A DNA stretch of 64,000 nt from Peribacillus asahii (GCF_003570725.1 NZ_QWVS01000016.1:62001-126000), one strand, 5' to 3'; shown: positions 7,260 to 16,651, counted from the stretch's first letter. Notes: generated by a model not told the origin, from the letters alone. Translations and numbers: made by a program.

Positions 7260-10200
7260 ATGAGCGATTCTTCTAAAGAAGACATACCGCTAGAGACGCG
7301 GCGGCAGATTTTTCAAGAAGAGCTGCAGGCGTTGCGAGAACAAAGACTTATTCCAAAAACAGATTATATTCGAATCAGTCGTTTGTACGATCGCTATAGC
7401 ATGCAAATGATTCATAAGGAGAAAACGAATCATACTGTAAAAGAAGAAAAGAAAAATGTGATGGAACCAACGATACCATCACAAGAAAAAGTGAAGGAAA
7501 TTGTTTCTGAAGAACCAATTATTTCACACGAAGCAGAGACAGCTCAAACACCGATCAAGCCGGTAATCATTCCAAAAGTTACGGTAAGGCCTGAAAAAAC
7601 GGCGGAGCAGCTTCGGGAGCGAAATATTTCCATTGTGTTAATTACAGGTGTTATCTTTCTATTGTTCGGCGGTCTTATTTTGGCCACTTCTACATGGGGA
7701 GAGTTAAATGCTGTTTTAAAAGTGATGAGCATTAGCTTAGTGTCTGTGTTTTTTGCCGGTATGGCTTTTATTTCTTCCAAACTGAAAATTCAACAAACAG
7801 CCTTTGCCTTTTTAACATTAGCGAGTTTGTTTATCCCTATCTCGATTTTATCTGCTTCCTATTATCAAATTTTTGGAGAATATTTATCGCTTCAGGGGAA
7901 CGGAAGAGGGTTGCTTGGGTTCATTGGGGGAGTCATTTGTTTTGCGATTTATATGAAAATTGCTCAATATTTTCAGTCAAAAGTATTTGTGTTGATTTCA
8001 TTAGTTACTTTTGCGATGACAACGTACTTTGGCCTGGCCTATATCACTTTCTCAAGGGACGTATTGTTGCTGTTGATGGCCTTATTAAACGTGTTGTTCC
8101 TATGGAATCTTGATTATGTGAAGAGCCAGACGAAGCTGATGTTATTTAAACCGTATGTTTTTCAATTTATGATGTTTAAAATAATAGCGGAAACGTTTGT
8201 CACCCTTACTTTATTTTCAAACAATAGTATGTATTCATTCACATTACTAATCCTATCTGTATTATTTTTACTATTGGCTGTTAAGCATCAAAAACTTTAT
8301 TTTCATTTTGTTTTTAGTATCGTGTTTACCTATGGATTTGTTCATACGGTGTATCAATCGTTTTTGAAAGAATATTCAATTGTTGCCTTTGCCATACTGC
8401 CGCTGATATTTATCGGGTTGTCCAACTATCTGGGTAAAGGAAATCAAGCATTAGCGATAAGTTTTAGACAGACAAGTTTAGTAACAGGCGGCTTAGTCTT
8501 TATCTATGTGAATGCAATGGCATGGACCGACCAGGAAGCTCAAATCTTTTTGGCTTTGCTCGTGCTAACCTGTCAATTTGTGTATCTTTCCTTTACAACG
8601 CAAAGAAAGGCTTACACATACCCAGCTCTTGTTTTATTTAGTTTAGCCTTTGTGTATTTAGGCTTTGCTTTGGATTTAGAGTTTTCGAATACGGTCAATC
8701 TGCTGTTTGTCATTGAGATGTTGCTCTATTTAGGGTTATATATCTATCAATCTGAGAAACTGCGATTATTTAAGGAAAGTGCCTTATATATTACGAGCAG
8801 CAGTATGCTAGGTATGTTAACGTTGAAATTAGCTGTATTACAATGGCTTGATCTTAGTATAGGTTTGGCGATTATCTCCGGATTACTCTATGTTACGTAT
8901 CGAAAAGATCGCAGCGAAGAGATGAGAAGAGTAAGCGCCTATGGATTCCCAATTAGTTTAGTTGTCGCCTGTATGGCACTGTATCCATATTTCAATCAAA
9001 TAAGTCCATTATATGAAAATAATATAGAGATTAGTGTTCATACGATGATAGTCGCTATACTTTCTATTGGAATCGGGCTTTTATTTAAGAAAACAGAAAA
9101 AGTATTCTTTCATGTATTTTTTATTGCTGGGCAAGTGTTATCGTTTCTAGCGTTTTTATTCTTAGTTGGCAGCTTGTTGCCTCCACTAGTTATCACACTG
9201 CTAATCACTTTAACGACCGCTATTAATGGATGGTCCGTGCATCAATATCGTCATCACTTGCTTTGGATCCCGGTTCTTATTACGAGTGTAGGAGTCTATG
9301 GTTCACTATTTTCAGTATTCGACTTCAAGCAGTCTCCCTTTAATATTGCGTATTATTTGTTAGGTCCGTTACTTTTCTTATTGATTGCTGAGTGGCTTGG
9401 CAAATATGCAAAGAACGGTAAGCAATATTTCTTTTGGTGGAGTCAACTGATGAATGTGTTAGCGATTCCTATAGGGTATCTGCTCATCCGCATAGAAGGT
9501 GCAACACCTTGGCTGTATGTATTAGTCTTAGCCGTCTATATATGGAGTGCTTTACGAACAAAGATTAATTGGCAAAGATATGTGTTTACTTATGTTGGTT
9601 TCGTCACACTCTATGTCCAGGTGTTATTAGTGTTTGAACGTTCTTTATTAGTGGAGTATACAATGTCTCTTACATTAGTAACGACCGCGATTATCATCAT
9701 CGTGTTGTGGAGTGCAGCTAATACGGGATGGAAGCATCTTATTGAATGGTACTTAATTCCTTTCTTACATTTGGTTACGTTCGTTCATATTTCAGAAGTA
9801 TATGCCTATGGGTTTCCGGAGAAATGGACAGAAGTTTGGGCAGGACTTGTCACCGTTTTATTAGCTGGTACTTTATATTTGTTACGAAAGAAGAAGTGGG
9901 AAAATGCTACTGTAGCACCGCTTTTATTAGCCTTCATTTATTTTGTGATGTATGCCGGAAGTTTATCTCTTGTACTTGGCATGATTGTGTTATTCGTGTT
10001 AATGGCTGTTATGCTTCTGCTTAGTAAACGAGACTTCTCGGGCTTCATAAAGCGGACAGAATCAACGATCATTATTGATTTTTATCGGATTTTTGGTTTG
10101 CTTTATGTAATCGCGATGAATGAGAAAGTGTTTGCGAATACAACGAGTGTGATGAGCTTAGAGATTTTTGTATCTCTCTTAGTGGTTCTATATTTCCTTG

Positions 10201-10772
10201 CTATTCGAGTGTGGACCATTGATTTGAAAGAGCGAAAGATATATGCGGCGGCTGCCATCACGTTATGTTTATATCCATATCAGGTAATTGTTGAGCAACT
10301 GTCTATTCCAGATGTGTTTGTTACGGAAGTATACGTTGTGCCGTTATTAATCATTGTGCCGGTGTTATGTAGAAAGATTTTCTCATTTGGAAAAACAACT
10401 CAAATCGTTGAGCTCGTTATCGTTTCTTTTCTGTTTTTCGTATTAATTTTTGATGCGATAGAAGGGAATACATTAACAGATGCGCTGATTATCGGGACGA
10501 TCTCTTTAATCTCTCTGTTATTCGGATTTATGATGAAATATAAATCGTTCTTCCTTGCTGGAACAGGGACGATTTTACTTAATATTTATCTGAATACGAA
10601 TTCGTTATGGGGGCAAATGCCATGGTGGTTTTATTTAATTATCGGTGGTATTCTGCTCATTGCTGTTGCCAGCTTCTTTGAGTGGAAAAAACAAAAAGAA
10701 AACACAACCTCGAAGGAAATATTAGAGAAGAATAAACAACGAATTAAAAATTGGTTTAATAAATGGAGTTAG
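7260..10772 (+). CDS. very large polytopic membrane protein (SCO7613-C/DUF2157-like)
   Basis: This 1170-residue protein has a ~110-residue charged cytoplasmic N-terminus containing a short-helix segment (QIFQEELQALREQ, then IPKTDYIRISRLYDRY), followed by well over 25 predicted membrane helices. The first membrane block (SIVLITGVIFLLFGGLILAT, then STWGELNAVLKV) resembles DUF2157 and the large SCO7613 C-terminal-domain proteins of Bacilli and actinobacteria. The function of that group is not known to me. ATG 7260 is favoured because a -10-like TATGAT at ~7180 would put the transcript start near the first in-frame TTG at 7200; an AGGAAGGGGG precedes 7260 by 11 nt. It appears monocistronic. Confidence 0.8.
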   Translation: MSDSSKEDIPLETRRQIFQEELQALREQRLIPKTDYIRISRLYDRYSMQMIHKEKTNHTVKEEKKNVMEPTIPSQEKVKEIVSEEPIISHEAETAQTPIKPVIIPKVTVRPEKTAEQLRERNISIVLITGVIFLLFGGLILATSTWGELNAVLKVMSISLVSVFFAGMAFISSKLKIQQTAFAFLTLASLFIPISILSASYYQIFGEYLSLQGNGRGLLGFIGGVICFAIYMKIAQYFQSKVFVLISLVTFAMTTYFGLAYITFSRDVLLLLMALLNVLFLWNLDYVKSQTKLMLFKPYVFQFMMFKIIAETFVTLTLFSNNSMYSFTLLILSVLFLLLAVKHQKLYFHFVFSIVFTYGFVHTVYQSFLKEYSIVAFAILPLIFIGLSNYLGKGNQALAISFRQTSLVTGGLVFIYVNAMAWTDQEAQIFLALLVLTCQFVYLSFTTQRKAYTYPALVLFSLAFVYLGFALDLEFSNTVNLLFVIEMLLYLGLYIYQSEKLRLFKESALYITSSSMLGMLTLKLAVLQWLDLSIGLAIISGLLYVTYRKDRSEEMRRVSAYGFPISLVVACMALYPYFNQISPLYENNIEISVHTMIVAILSIGIGLLFKKTEKVFFHVFFIAGQVLSFLAFLFLVGSLLPPLVITLLITLTTAINGWSVHQYRHHLLWIPVLITSVGVYGSLFSVFDFKQSPFNIAYYLLGPLLFLLIAEWLGKYAKNGKQYFFWWSQLMNVLAIPIGYLLIRIEGATPWLYVLVLAVYIWSALRTKINWQRYVFTYVGFVTLYVQVLLVFERSLLVEYTMSLTLVTTAIIIIVLWSAANTGWKHLIEWYLIPFLHLVTFVHISEVYAYGFPEKWTEVWAGLVTVLLAGTLYLLRKKKWENATVAPLLLAFIYFVMYAGSLSLVLGMIVLFVLMAVMLLLSKRDFSGFIKRTESTIIIDFYRIFGLLYVIAMNEKVFANTTSVMSLEIFVSLLVVLYFLAIRVWTIDLKERKIYAAAAITLCLYPYQVIVEQLSIPDVFVTEVYVVPLLIIVPVLCRKIFSFGKTTQIVELVIVSFLFFVLIFDAIEGNTLTDALIIGTISLISLLFGFMMKYKSFFLAGTGTILLNIYLNTNSLWGQMPWWFYLIIGGILLIAVASFFEWKKQKENTTSKEILEKNKQRIKNWFNKWS

Positions 10773-10773
10773 A

Positions 10774-10806
10774 AAAAACGGTAAGCGAACACGCTTACCG
10801 TTTTTA
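10774..10806. terminator. bidirectional terminator
   Basis: Stem ACGGTAAGCG / CGCTTACCGT with loop AACA is flanked by A and T runs, serving both the large membrane gene (+) and the small gene (-). Confidence 0.88.
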
Positions 10807-10808
10807 GC

Positions 10809-10949
10809 TTACTGTTTTTTTTCTTTTTCGTATGCAATCACGATAACTTCTTTATTCGTTTCAGTGCGCAATTTACCTTCGAATTGTTGCAAATCTTGGA
10901 GAGCATCTTGGGATAGAGTTGCTGCTGTATAATCTTGTCCTGAGTTCAT
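10809..10949 (-). CDS. small conserved-type hypothetical protein (46 aa)
   Basis: The frame reads MNSGQDYTAATLSQDALQDL, then QQFEGKLRTETNKEVIVIAY and EKEKKQ. An AAAAGGAGC ribosome site lies 9 nt upstream of ATG, and the shared terminator follows. Composition is acidic/amphipathic with no membrane segment. Similar short proteins occur in Bacillus genomes, but I cannot name the family. Confidence 0.62.
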   Translation of the reverse strand: MNSGQDYTAATLSQDALQDLQQFEGKLRTETNKEVIVIAYEKEKKQ

Positions 10950-11073
10950 TGTTCATCGCTCCTTTTAACTGTTTACTTGTATAGGTTATCCAGTATGAGC
11001 GGATTTATGCTTTTTTATCGAGCTTTTTGGCATGAGCAAGGTAGTAAGCCAAATTAGCAGATAAGCAAAGAAA

Positions 11074-11114
11074 AATCGGTGCAATGAACAATCTTTTAGT
11101 TCATTGCACCGATT
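11074..11114 (-). terminator. terminator of trhO
   Basis: A perfect 16-bp stem (AATCGGTGCAATGAAC and its complement) is followed on the minus strand by TTTCTTTG. Confidence 0.85.
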
Positions 11115-11120
11115 GATGAG

Positions 11121-12077
11121 TTATTGAGTTACTAATTGTTGTAGTCTTTCTGCCACTTCTTCTTCAGTTAAGTTATGCTCAGCTACATAGCGGTTGCGTG
11201 GATGCACGCGGCATTCATGAGAACAGCTGCGCAGGTGCTTATGTTCACTTTCCTCGCTCGCTAAGATTTTCTTATTACATTCTGGGTTTGCACAGTTTAC
11301 ATAGCGTTCGCAAGGTTCGCCAGTAAAATAGTCGCGACCAACAATAACGTGCTCTTTTTGATTAATTGGAACAGAAATTCTTTCATCAAATACATACATT
11401 TGTCCGTCCCAAAGCTCACCTTGTACTTCAGGATCTTTGCCATACGTAGCGATTCCGCCGTGCAGTTGACCAACATCTTTAAAACCTTCACGAACGAGCC
11501 AGCCTGAGAATTTTTCACAGCGAATACCACCTGTGCAATAGGTTAACACTCTTTTTCCTTCAAACATTTCTTTATTGTCACGTACCCATTGCGGTAAATC
11601 ACGGAAGTTTAAAATATCTGGTTTAATTGCTCCGCGGAAATGACCTAAGTCATATTCATAGTCATTACGAGCATCGAGTACAACCGTATTTTCATCCTGC
11701 ATTTCTTCAAAAAATTCTTTTGGACTTAAATGGCGGCCTGTTAGTTCATTCGGGTTAATATCATCTTCTAAGCGAAGTGTAACAAGTTCTGGACGAGCGC
11801 GAACTTTCATTTTAGGGAAAGCATGCTCATCCGCTTCGTCTATTTTGTAAACCATATCCGCGAATCGCGGATCGTTTTTCATCATTTCCATATATTGATT
11901 TGTTTGTTCAACTGTACCAGAAACAGTACCATTGATTCCTTCCTTCGCGATTAAAATACGACCCTTTAACTCGTGCTCGATACAAAATGCTCGATGTTCA
12001 GCCGCAAATTCCTCAGGATTTTCAATCGTTACATACTTATAATACAGCAATACTCTGTATGGTTTATTTTCTGTCAT
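11121..12077 (-). CDS. trhO: tRNA U34 hydroxylase, rhodanese family
   Basis: TrhO makes 5-hydroxyuridine at position 34 of tRNAs in an oxygen-dependent reaction. The 318-residue product has the N-terminal acylphosphatase-like part ([17 protein letters not shown]), a rhodanese domain with [16 protein letters not shown] and the active-site loop [14 protein letters not shown] (~residues 175-190). It ends in a Cys-rich stretch ([24 protein letters not shown]) of the kind found in Gram-positive members. It is divergent from the nitronate monooxygenase gene. Confidence 0.93.
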   Translation of the reverse strand: MTENKPYRVLLYYKYVTIENPEEFAAEHRAFCIEHELKGRILIAKEGINGTVSGTVEQTNQYMEMMKNDPRFADMVYKIDEADEHAFPKMKVRARPELVTLRLEDDINPNELTGRHLSPKEFFEEMQDENTVVLDARNDYEYDLGHFRGAIKPDILNFRDLPQWVRDNKEMFEGKRVLTYCTGGIRCEKFSGWLVREGFKDVGQLHGGIATYGKDPEVQGELWDGQMYVFDERISVPINQKEHVIVGRDYFTGEPCERYVNCANPECNKKILASEESEHKHLRSCSHECRVHPRNRYVAEHNLTEEEVAERLQQLVTQ

Positions 12078-12236
12078 GATTTTTTACCACCTATTGGTTA
12101 TATTTGCAAGATATAATGTATTTAGGCAGGTGATCTATTTAAAACATTTCTCTTACAGACTACTATTGTAACAAATTATTGCGTAAAAGATAAGAAAACA
12201 GCTTATTTTCCAAAAAGTGACCAAGAGGTGAAGGAA

Positions 12237-13262
12237 ATGCTACAAAACTTAGTAAAGTATCCGATTATTCAAGCGCCAATGGCAGGAGGGGCATCCAATC
12301 CTGTATTAGCCGCTGCAGTATCAAATGCAGGGGGCTTAGGTTTTCTAGCGGCTGGTTATAAGACAGCCGAAGATTTGCGAAAAGAAATTGTCCAAACAAG
12401 ACAAATGACAGAGAAGCCTTTTGGTGTAAATGTATTTGTCCCAAGCGATGAATCAGTGGATGAAGGAGCTTTAGCGGAGTATCGGCAAAGAATTGAACGA
12501 GAAGCTTTAAAGATCGAAACAACCATTGGAGAAGCATACAGTGATGATGATGAGTGGGACCAAAAAATAGCTGTTTTAAAAGAAGAAAAAGTATCAGTTG
12601 TCAGCTTTACATTTGGGTGTCCAGCGGAAGAAGTCATTCGTGAACTTCAACAGACGGGCTCAATCGTTATCGTGACTGTTACAAATGTAGAGGAAGCAAA
12701 AATTGCACAAGAGCGAGGAGCGAATGCCCTTTGTGCACAGGGAATAGAGGCGGGTGGCCATCGTGGTTCTTTTAAAAATGAAACTGAGGAAGACTATGGG
12801 CTGCTCGTATTGATTCGCCTCATCCAACAAGAAATAGACCTGCCGATTATTGCAGCAGGTGGAATCATGAATGGGAAAGATGTTGCCGCGGTACTAACGG
12901 CAGGTGCAACGGCCGCTCAATTAGGCACTGCTTTTCTTCGTTGTCCAGAGAGTGGAGCAAATTCTGTTCATAAAGCAGCACTTGTCGATTCTCGATTTAA
13001 GAAAACGGCTTTGACCCGTGCCTTTAGCGGCCGACGTGCACGCGGATTAGTCAATTATTTTTTAACGACTTATAGTGCTGAGGCTCCAGCCGCTTATCCA
13101 CACCTTCACCATATGACGAAGACGATGCGAAAAGTGGCCGGGCAAAAAAATGAACCAGAGTTTATGGCATTGTGGGCAGGGCAGGGGCATAGATTAGCCA
13201 AGGAGCTGCCTGCAGGAGAAGTGGTTCGAGAACTCGTACAGATGAGTAATTTAAAGTTTTAG
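12237..13262 (+). CDS. nitronate monooxygenase family protein
   Basis: This FMN TIM-barrel enzyme of 341 residues belongs to the 2-nitropropane dioxygenase/nitronate monooxygenase group (B. subtilis YrpB type). It opens with IIQAPMAGGASNPVLAAAVS and contains the central QGIEAGGHRGSF with the likely catalytic His, IAAGGIMNGKDVAAVL and the phosphate-binding GATAAQLGTAFLRCPES. It oxidises alkyl nitronates, often as detoxification. ATG 12237 sits 7 nt after AGAGGTGA; the GTG at 12228 is inside that site. Confidence 0.9.
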   Translation: MLQNLVKYPIIQAPMAGGASNPVLAAAVSNAGGLGFLAAGYKTAEDLRKEIVQTRQMTEKPFGVNVFVPSDESVDEGALAEYRQRIEREALKIETTIGEAYSDDDEWDQKIAVLKEEKVSVVSFTFGCPAEEVIRELQQTGSIVIVTVTNVEEAKIAQERGANALCAQGIEAGGHRGSFKNETEEDYGLLVLIRLIQQEIDLPIIAAGGIMNGKDVAAVLTAGATAAQLGTAFLRCPESGANSVHKAALVDSRFKKTALTRAFSGRRARGLVNYFLTTYSAEAPAAYPHLHHMTKTMRKVAGQKNEPEFMALWAGQGHRLAKELPAGEVVRELVQMSNLKF

Positions 13263-13328
13263 GCATGAAAATAGCCCCTAAGGTTAATCTATTATTGATT
13301 ATATTTACGTAAAGGGGTTTTTATAGTT

Positions 13329-13460
13329 ATGACGCAATCGAAACGACAACAAGAAAGACAATGGACAAAAAGAAAACAATCGCAAAACCCGCATGGTAAA
13401 GTGAAATCTTTTGAGCAATTAGCGGAAGGTACAGCAAAAAGTGGGGCCAATAACGAGTAA
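13329..13460 (+). CDS. small basic hypothetical protein (43 aa)
   Basis: The frame reads MTQSKRQQERQWTKRKQSQN then PHGKVKSFEQLAEGTAKSGA and NNE. It is very basic at the N-terminus and lacks a membrane segment. AAAGGGG lies 11 nt upstream, a weak spacing, and an excellent terminator follows, which supports a real transcript. Hydrophilic short proteins of this kind include spore proteins, but I cannot assign it. Confidence 0.5.
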   Translation: MTQSKRQQERQWTKRKQSQNPHGKVKSFEQLAEGTAKSGANNE

Positions 13461-13494
13461 AGCGCCCTCTATAATCATTTGAATGAAAAACGAT

Positions 13495-13533
13495 AAACAG
13501 GCCATTCTATACGATTTAGAGTGGCCTGTTTAT
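13495..13533 (+). terminator. terminator after the small basic gene
   Basis: Stem AAACAGGCCA with TGGCCTGTTT is followed by ATTTGTTTG. Confidence 0.8.
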
Positions 13534-13623
13534 TTGTTTGAATATAAAACAAAAGGATGACGAAAGATACTGGACTTCCTCACATACATATAAGGATGAA
13601 CGGCTAAATAGAGGAGTGTTAAA

Positions 13624-14667
13624 GTGAATCGTTCTATATGGATTCTTTGGATGTGGAGGATAGGATTTCTTCTCCTTTTATTCTGGTTAATTCCGTATTC
13701 AGGGGCATTAATTTTAGCTTTGTTTACAGCGCTTTTATTGAATGGGATTGTAGATTGGTTGTGTAAAAGTTTTTCGATGAAACGGTTATGGGCAGTTTTT
13801 ATTGTATTCGTTTTATATGTGGGGAGTTTAACGACTTTAACTTTTTTGTTAATCTCTGTTCTAACGAGGCAAATGATTACTGTTTCGGAAAAGGTACCAG
13901 ATATTGCGAGAGAGTTGTATCAAACGGTGATGCTCCCATTTATTAAACAGTGGGAGCAATATTCCAAAACTCTTCCGGCTGATACGATTTGGTCTATTGA
14001 AAATGCAATGGAAAGAGGAATTCATTCGTTAGAAGGCTTTACACAAAACTTTGTACAAGGAACAGTTCAGTTTGTTACATCGGTGCCAGCTTTATTTGTC
14101 GATTTGTTAATCTATTTAATTGCCGTGTTTTTAATTTGTTTAGAGCTGCCGATTATCAGAGAAAGGGTGAAACAGTTTTTTAGAGCTTCCACTTATCAAA
14201 AGATTTCTTTCGTGTATCAAGATTTAAGTATAGCAGCCGTTGGTTTTTTGAAAGCACAGGTGTTGCTTAGTTTACTTACGTTTGTTATGGCGTACGCAGG
14301 TTTGTGGTTATTAAACGTTCCTTATACCTTATTACTTACTTTGTTAATTGTTATTGTGGATATTTTGCCTATTCTAGGAACAGGTTCCGTGCTTGTGCCA
14401 TGGGCAATCATCGTTTTCTTTCAAGGGAATCAGCATTTGGCAATTGGTTTATTGCTTCTCTTTCTTGTCATTACAATAGTGAGAAGAACGGTCGAACCAA
14501 AAATTTATTCGGCTAATATGGGATTAACACCGTTAGCCGCTTTAATTAGTTTATATTTAGGATTTAAGCTACTCGGATTTATTGGGCTTTTTGTTGGTCC
14601 TGCTTTAGTGATTGTCTATGAAACATTAAAAAAGGTAGGAGTGATTAAGCCTAATTTTAAACTTTAG
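13624..14667 (+). CDS. AI-2E/PerM-family membrane protein, possibly sporulation YtvI type
   Basis: The 347-residue product has the seven- to eight-helix layout of the family: two N-terminal helices, a long extracytoplasmic segment at ~75-150 and the conserved C-terminal block (IVDILPILGTGSVLVPW, then VEPKIYSANMGLTPLAALIS). Members export small molecules or sodium; YtvI is a sporulation membrane protein. GTG 13624 follows AGGAGTG. The sequence CATACATAT ~40 nt upstream is one base off a sigma-E -10, weak support for sporulation control. Confidence 0.82.
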   Translation: MNRSIWILWMWRIGFLLLLFWLIPYSGALILALFTALLLNGIVDWLCKSFSMKRLWAVFIVFVLYVGSLTTLTFLLISVLTRQMITVSEKVPDIARELYQTVMLPFIKQWEQYSKTLPADTIWSIENAMERGIHSLEGFTQNFVQGTVQFVTSVPALFVDLLIYLIAVFLICLELPIIRERVKQFFRASTYQKISFVYQDLSIAAVGFLKAQVLLSLLTFVMAYAGLWLLNVPYTLLLTLLIVIVDILPILGTGSVLVPWAIIVFFQGNQHLAIGLLLLFLVITIVRRTVEPKIYSANMGLTPLAALISLYLGFKLLGFIGLFVGPALVIVYETLKKVGVIKPNFKL

Positions 14668-14813
14668 AAGCTTTTAAACTTTTGATTAACGTCGTTTACG
14701 TTCTTTACCTTTTTGCCTTTTCCCTGACAGTGGGAGCAGCTGCGTGAGAAGAATTGGAGAAATTTCTTTTTTCCTCTTCCTTTGCAGTGTTGACAGATTG
14801 AGATAACTTTCAT
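14664..14813 (-). CDS. small double CxxCxGxG zinc-finger-like protein (49 aa)
   Basis: The frame carries two copies of the DnaJ-type metal knuckle, CQHCKGRG (~residues 7-14) and CSHCQGKG (~26-33), linked by a basic stretch and followed by a lysine-rich tail. A full AAGGAGG lies 7 nt before ATG. Two knuckles can bind one zinc. It overlaps the stop of the convergent permease gene by 4 bp. Confidence 0.75.
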   Translation of the reverse strand: MKVISICQHCKGRGKKKFLQFFSRSCSHCQGKGKKVKNVNDVNQKFKSF

Positions 14814-14952
14814 GTTTCTACCTCCTTGAAGTCGTTTTTACTAACAGTATCGAGCAAGAAGGGAATAATTATACTTAATTACAATAATTTAGAATGAATA
14901 AAGATATCTGTTAAATTATAGTATATGTTCAATAGAGCAGAAATGAGCACAA

Positions 14953-14989
14953 CAAAAACCCCGCGCTTATAAAAGTGCGGGGTTTTTAT
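14953..14989. terminator. bidirectional terminator before the first CNNM gene
   Basis: AAAAACCCCGCGCTT and AAGTGCGGGGTTTTT pair around ATAA (one G-U). It ends the minus-strand exporter gene. Confidence 0.85.
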
Positions 14990-14991
14990 GT

Positions 14992-16353
14992 TTATGAAAC
15001 AATCTCTGTTTTGGAGATGATTGGGAAGTCCTTCATCTCTGCCACTTCTGTAATGACTGTAGCTGGTTTGTAAATTTCAATATAGTGAATATGATGATCT
15101 TTCATTTCTTTTATTTTAAAATGATAATCGCCATACTTGAGAACATCGCCTTGCTTAGATTCATAATTCTCCGTTAAAATCCAGCCGCCCATCGTATCGA
15201 TATCTTCATCATCGATATCAATTTTGAGTAAATCATTGATTTCACTAATTAATACTTTTGCATCGATGATATAGTGATCGTCTTTGAGTTTACGAATATC
15301 TGGAACTTCGTCTAAGTCGAACTCGTCGCGAATATCGCCGACAATTTCTTCTAGAATATCTTCAACTGTCACGAGCCCTGATGTGCCGCCATATTCATCC
15401 ATTAAAATCGCCATGTGAATTCGTTCTTTCTGCATTTTAACTAATAAGTCATGAATAGGGATGCTATCGATCACTCGGATGATTGGACGAATATACTGCT
15501 CAATTGTTTGAGTTGACTGGTTGCTCTTATCAATCATTTGCGTAAATAGTTCTTTCATATTGACCATTCCGATGACATGGTCTTTATCTCCATCAATAAC
15601 AGGATAACGTGTGTATTTCTCTTCCGATAAAACTTCGAAAAATTGTTGAATCGTATCTGTTTTAGATAATGTGGCAATCTCTGTACGAGGTACCATGATT
15701 TCTTTTGCAATCCGATCATCGAATTCGAAAATTTTGTTTACATATTTAAACTCAGATTGGTTAATTTCGCCACTTTTATAACTTTCTGAAACGATAATAC
15801 GAAGCTCTTCTTCTGTATGAGCGATATCATGTTCAGATACAGCTTTTAAACCAAACATTCTTGTAAGCATTTGTGCGCTTCCATTCAGTAGCCAAATAAA
15901 TGGGTACATGATTTTGTTGAACCAAATTAATGGTTTCGATACGAGTAAAGTTACTTGCTCGGCTTTTTGGATCGCTAATGTTTTTGGTGCCAATTCTCCG
16001 GCAACTACGTGAATAAAGGTAATAAGAGAAAAGGCGATGATAATTGATAAAATATGAGAAACGGAATTAGGGATATGAAGTTGAGTTAGAAGCGGTCCTA
16101 AAATGCTTTCAACAGTCGGTTCTCCCAGCCAACCAAGACCAAGTGCGGTAATCGTAATACCGAGCTGACAGGTAGATAAATACTCATCCAAATTAGAGGT
16201 TACTTGTTTTGCTGGGATGGCATTCGCTCTTCCTTCTTCAATTAATTGGTCAATTCGTGTACTCCTTACTTTAACAATTGCAAACTCTGAAGCTACAAAA
16301 AATGCTGTCAAAGCAATTAAAATGGCAATCAAAACCAAGTTTATTATGTCCAA
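14992..16353 (-). CDS. CNNM/CorC (hemolysin-family) transporter, paralog 1
   Basis: This 453-residue protein has a DUF21 membrane domain (residues ~1-190, including GLGWLGEPTVE and AGELAPKTLAIQKAE). A cytoplasmic CBS pair follows (ASLSKT; KYTRYPVIDGDKDHVIGMVN; ILMDEYGGTSGLVTVEDILE), then a CorC/HlyC domain ending near 430. Family members such as MpfA/YhdP are implicated in magnesium efflux. TTG 16353 follows AAGGGAG by 6 nt. A long structured leader precedes it, and a paralog lies at 19.2-20.6 kb. Confidence 0.92.
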   Translation of the reverse strand: MDIINLVLIAILIALTAFFVASEFAIVKVRSTRIDQLIEEGRANAIPAKQVTSNLDEYLSTCQLGITITALGLGWLGEPTVESILGPLLTQLHIPNSVSHILSIIIAFSLITFIHVVAGELAPKTLAIQKAEQVTLLVSKPLIWFNKIMYPFIWLLNGSAQMLTRMFGLKAVSEHDIAHTEEELRIIVSESYKSGEINQSEFKYVNKIFEFDDRIAKEIMVPRTEIATLSKTDTIQQFFEVLSEEKYTRYPVIDGDKDHVIGMVNMKELFTQMIDKSNQSTQTIEQYIRPIIRVIDSIPIHDLLVKMQKERIHMAILMDEYGGTSGLVTVEDILEEIVGDIRDEFDLDEVPDIRKLKDDHYIIDAKVLISEINDLLKIDIDDEDIDTMGGWILTENYESKQGDVLKYGDYHFKIKEMKDHHIHYIEIYKPATVITEVAEMKDFPIISKTEIVS

Positions 16354-16616
16354 ATAAGTCTCCCTTAACTCGCCTTTAAGGCGAATCAGGAGTCCACCTC
16401 CTAGATTTTTAAAATATACTGAATTTTTGTTCGTTAAATATGTGATGCTGGATTACGACGAGACGGGAGCTACAAGAACTTTTTCCGTGAATAAGTGCTG
16501 TAAGATTGCTATCTTCTTCCATATACACTTTTGCATCGGAATACGTAGTATCCGCTCGTCACTACGAATATCCTTTAATGCCCCATCCAATCACCTCGAA
16601 TTCTAATTAATTAAAT
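16354..16616 (-). ncRNA. long structured 5' leader, candidate cis-regulatory RNA
   Basis: From the promoter at 16623-16651 the transcript runs ~260 nt before the start codon. By eye it has a closing stem (GTGAT-TGGAT, 16585-16594, with ATCCA-GC-ATCAC, 16442-16453). Inside are a CGTAGT/ACTACG hairpin (16544-16566) flanked by GGA/TCC and GCAT/ATGC pairs, and an AAGTG/CACTT arm with AAGAT/ATCTT inside. The 11-nt hairpin loop holds GACGAG, complementary to CTCGTC at 16457-16462 beside the closing stem, a possible pseudoknot. Downstream lie AGGAGGTGGACTCCT and TCGCCTTAAAGGCGA hairpins. It lacks the ykoK, yybP, ydaO and T-box motifs I know. A chance 27-codon frame also exists in it. Confidence 0.5.
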
Positions 16617-16622
16617 ATCTTC

Positions 16623-16651
16623 ATTATAGAAACAGTCATAAATTCCGTCAA
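16623..16651 (-). promoter_or_regulatory. sigma-A promoter of CNNM paralog 1
   Basis: On the minus strand TTGACG (16646-16651) and TATAAT (16623-16628) are 17 nt apart. Further upstream, 16652-16850 is AT-rich with no gene seen. Confidence 0.85.

Noticed and set aside
11297-11530. 77-codon frame within trhO
   Set aside because: Alternative frame in a well-supported gene; no independent start signal.
16465-16548. 27-codon frame in the CNNM leader as a leader peptide
   Set aside because: No Shine-Dalgarno precedes its ATG, and the sequence is better explained by RNA pairing.
16354-16616. ykoK/M-box magnesium riboswitch before the CNNM gene
   Set aside because: The GGUGAGGCUCCU and other M-box core motifs are absent.
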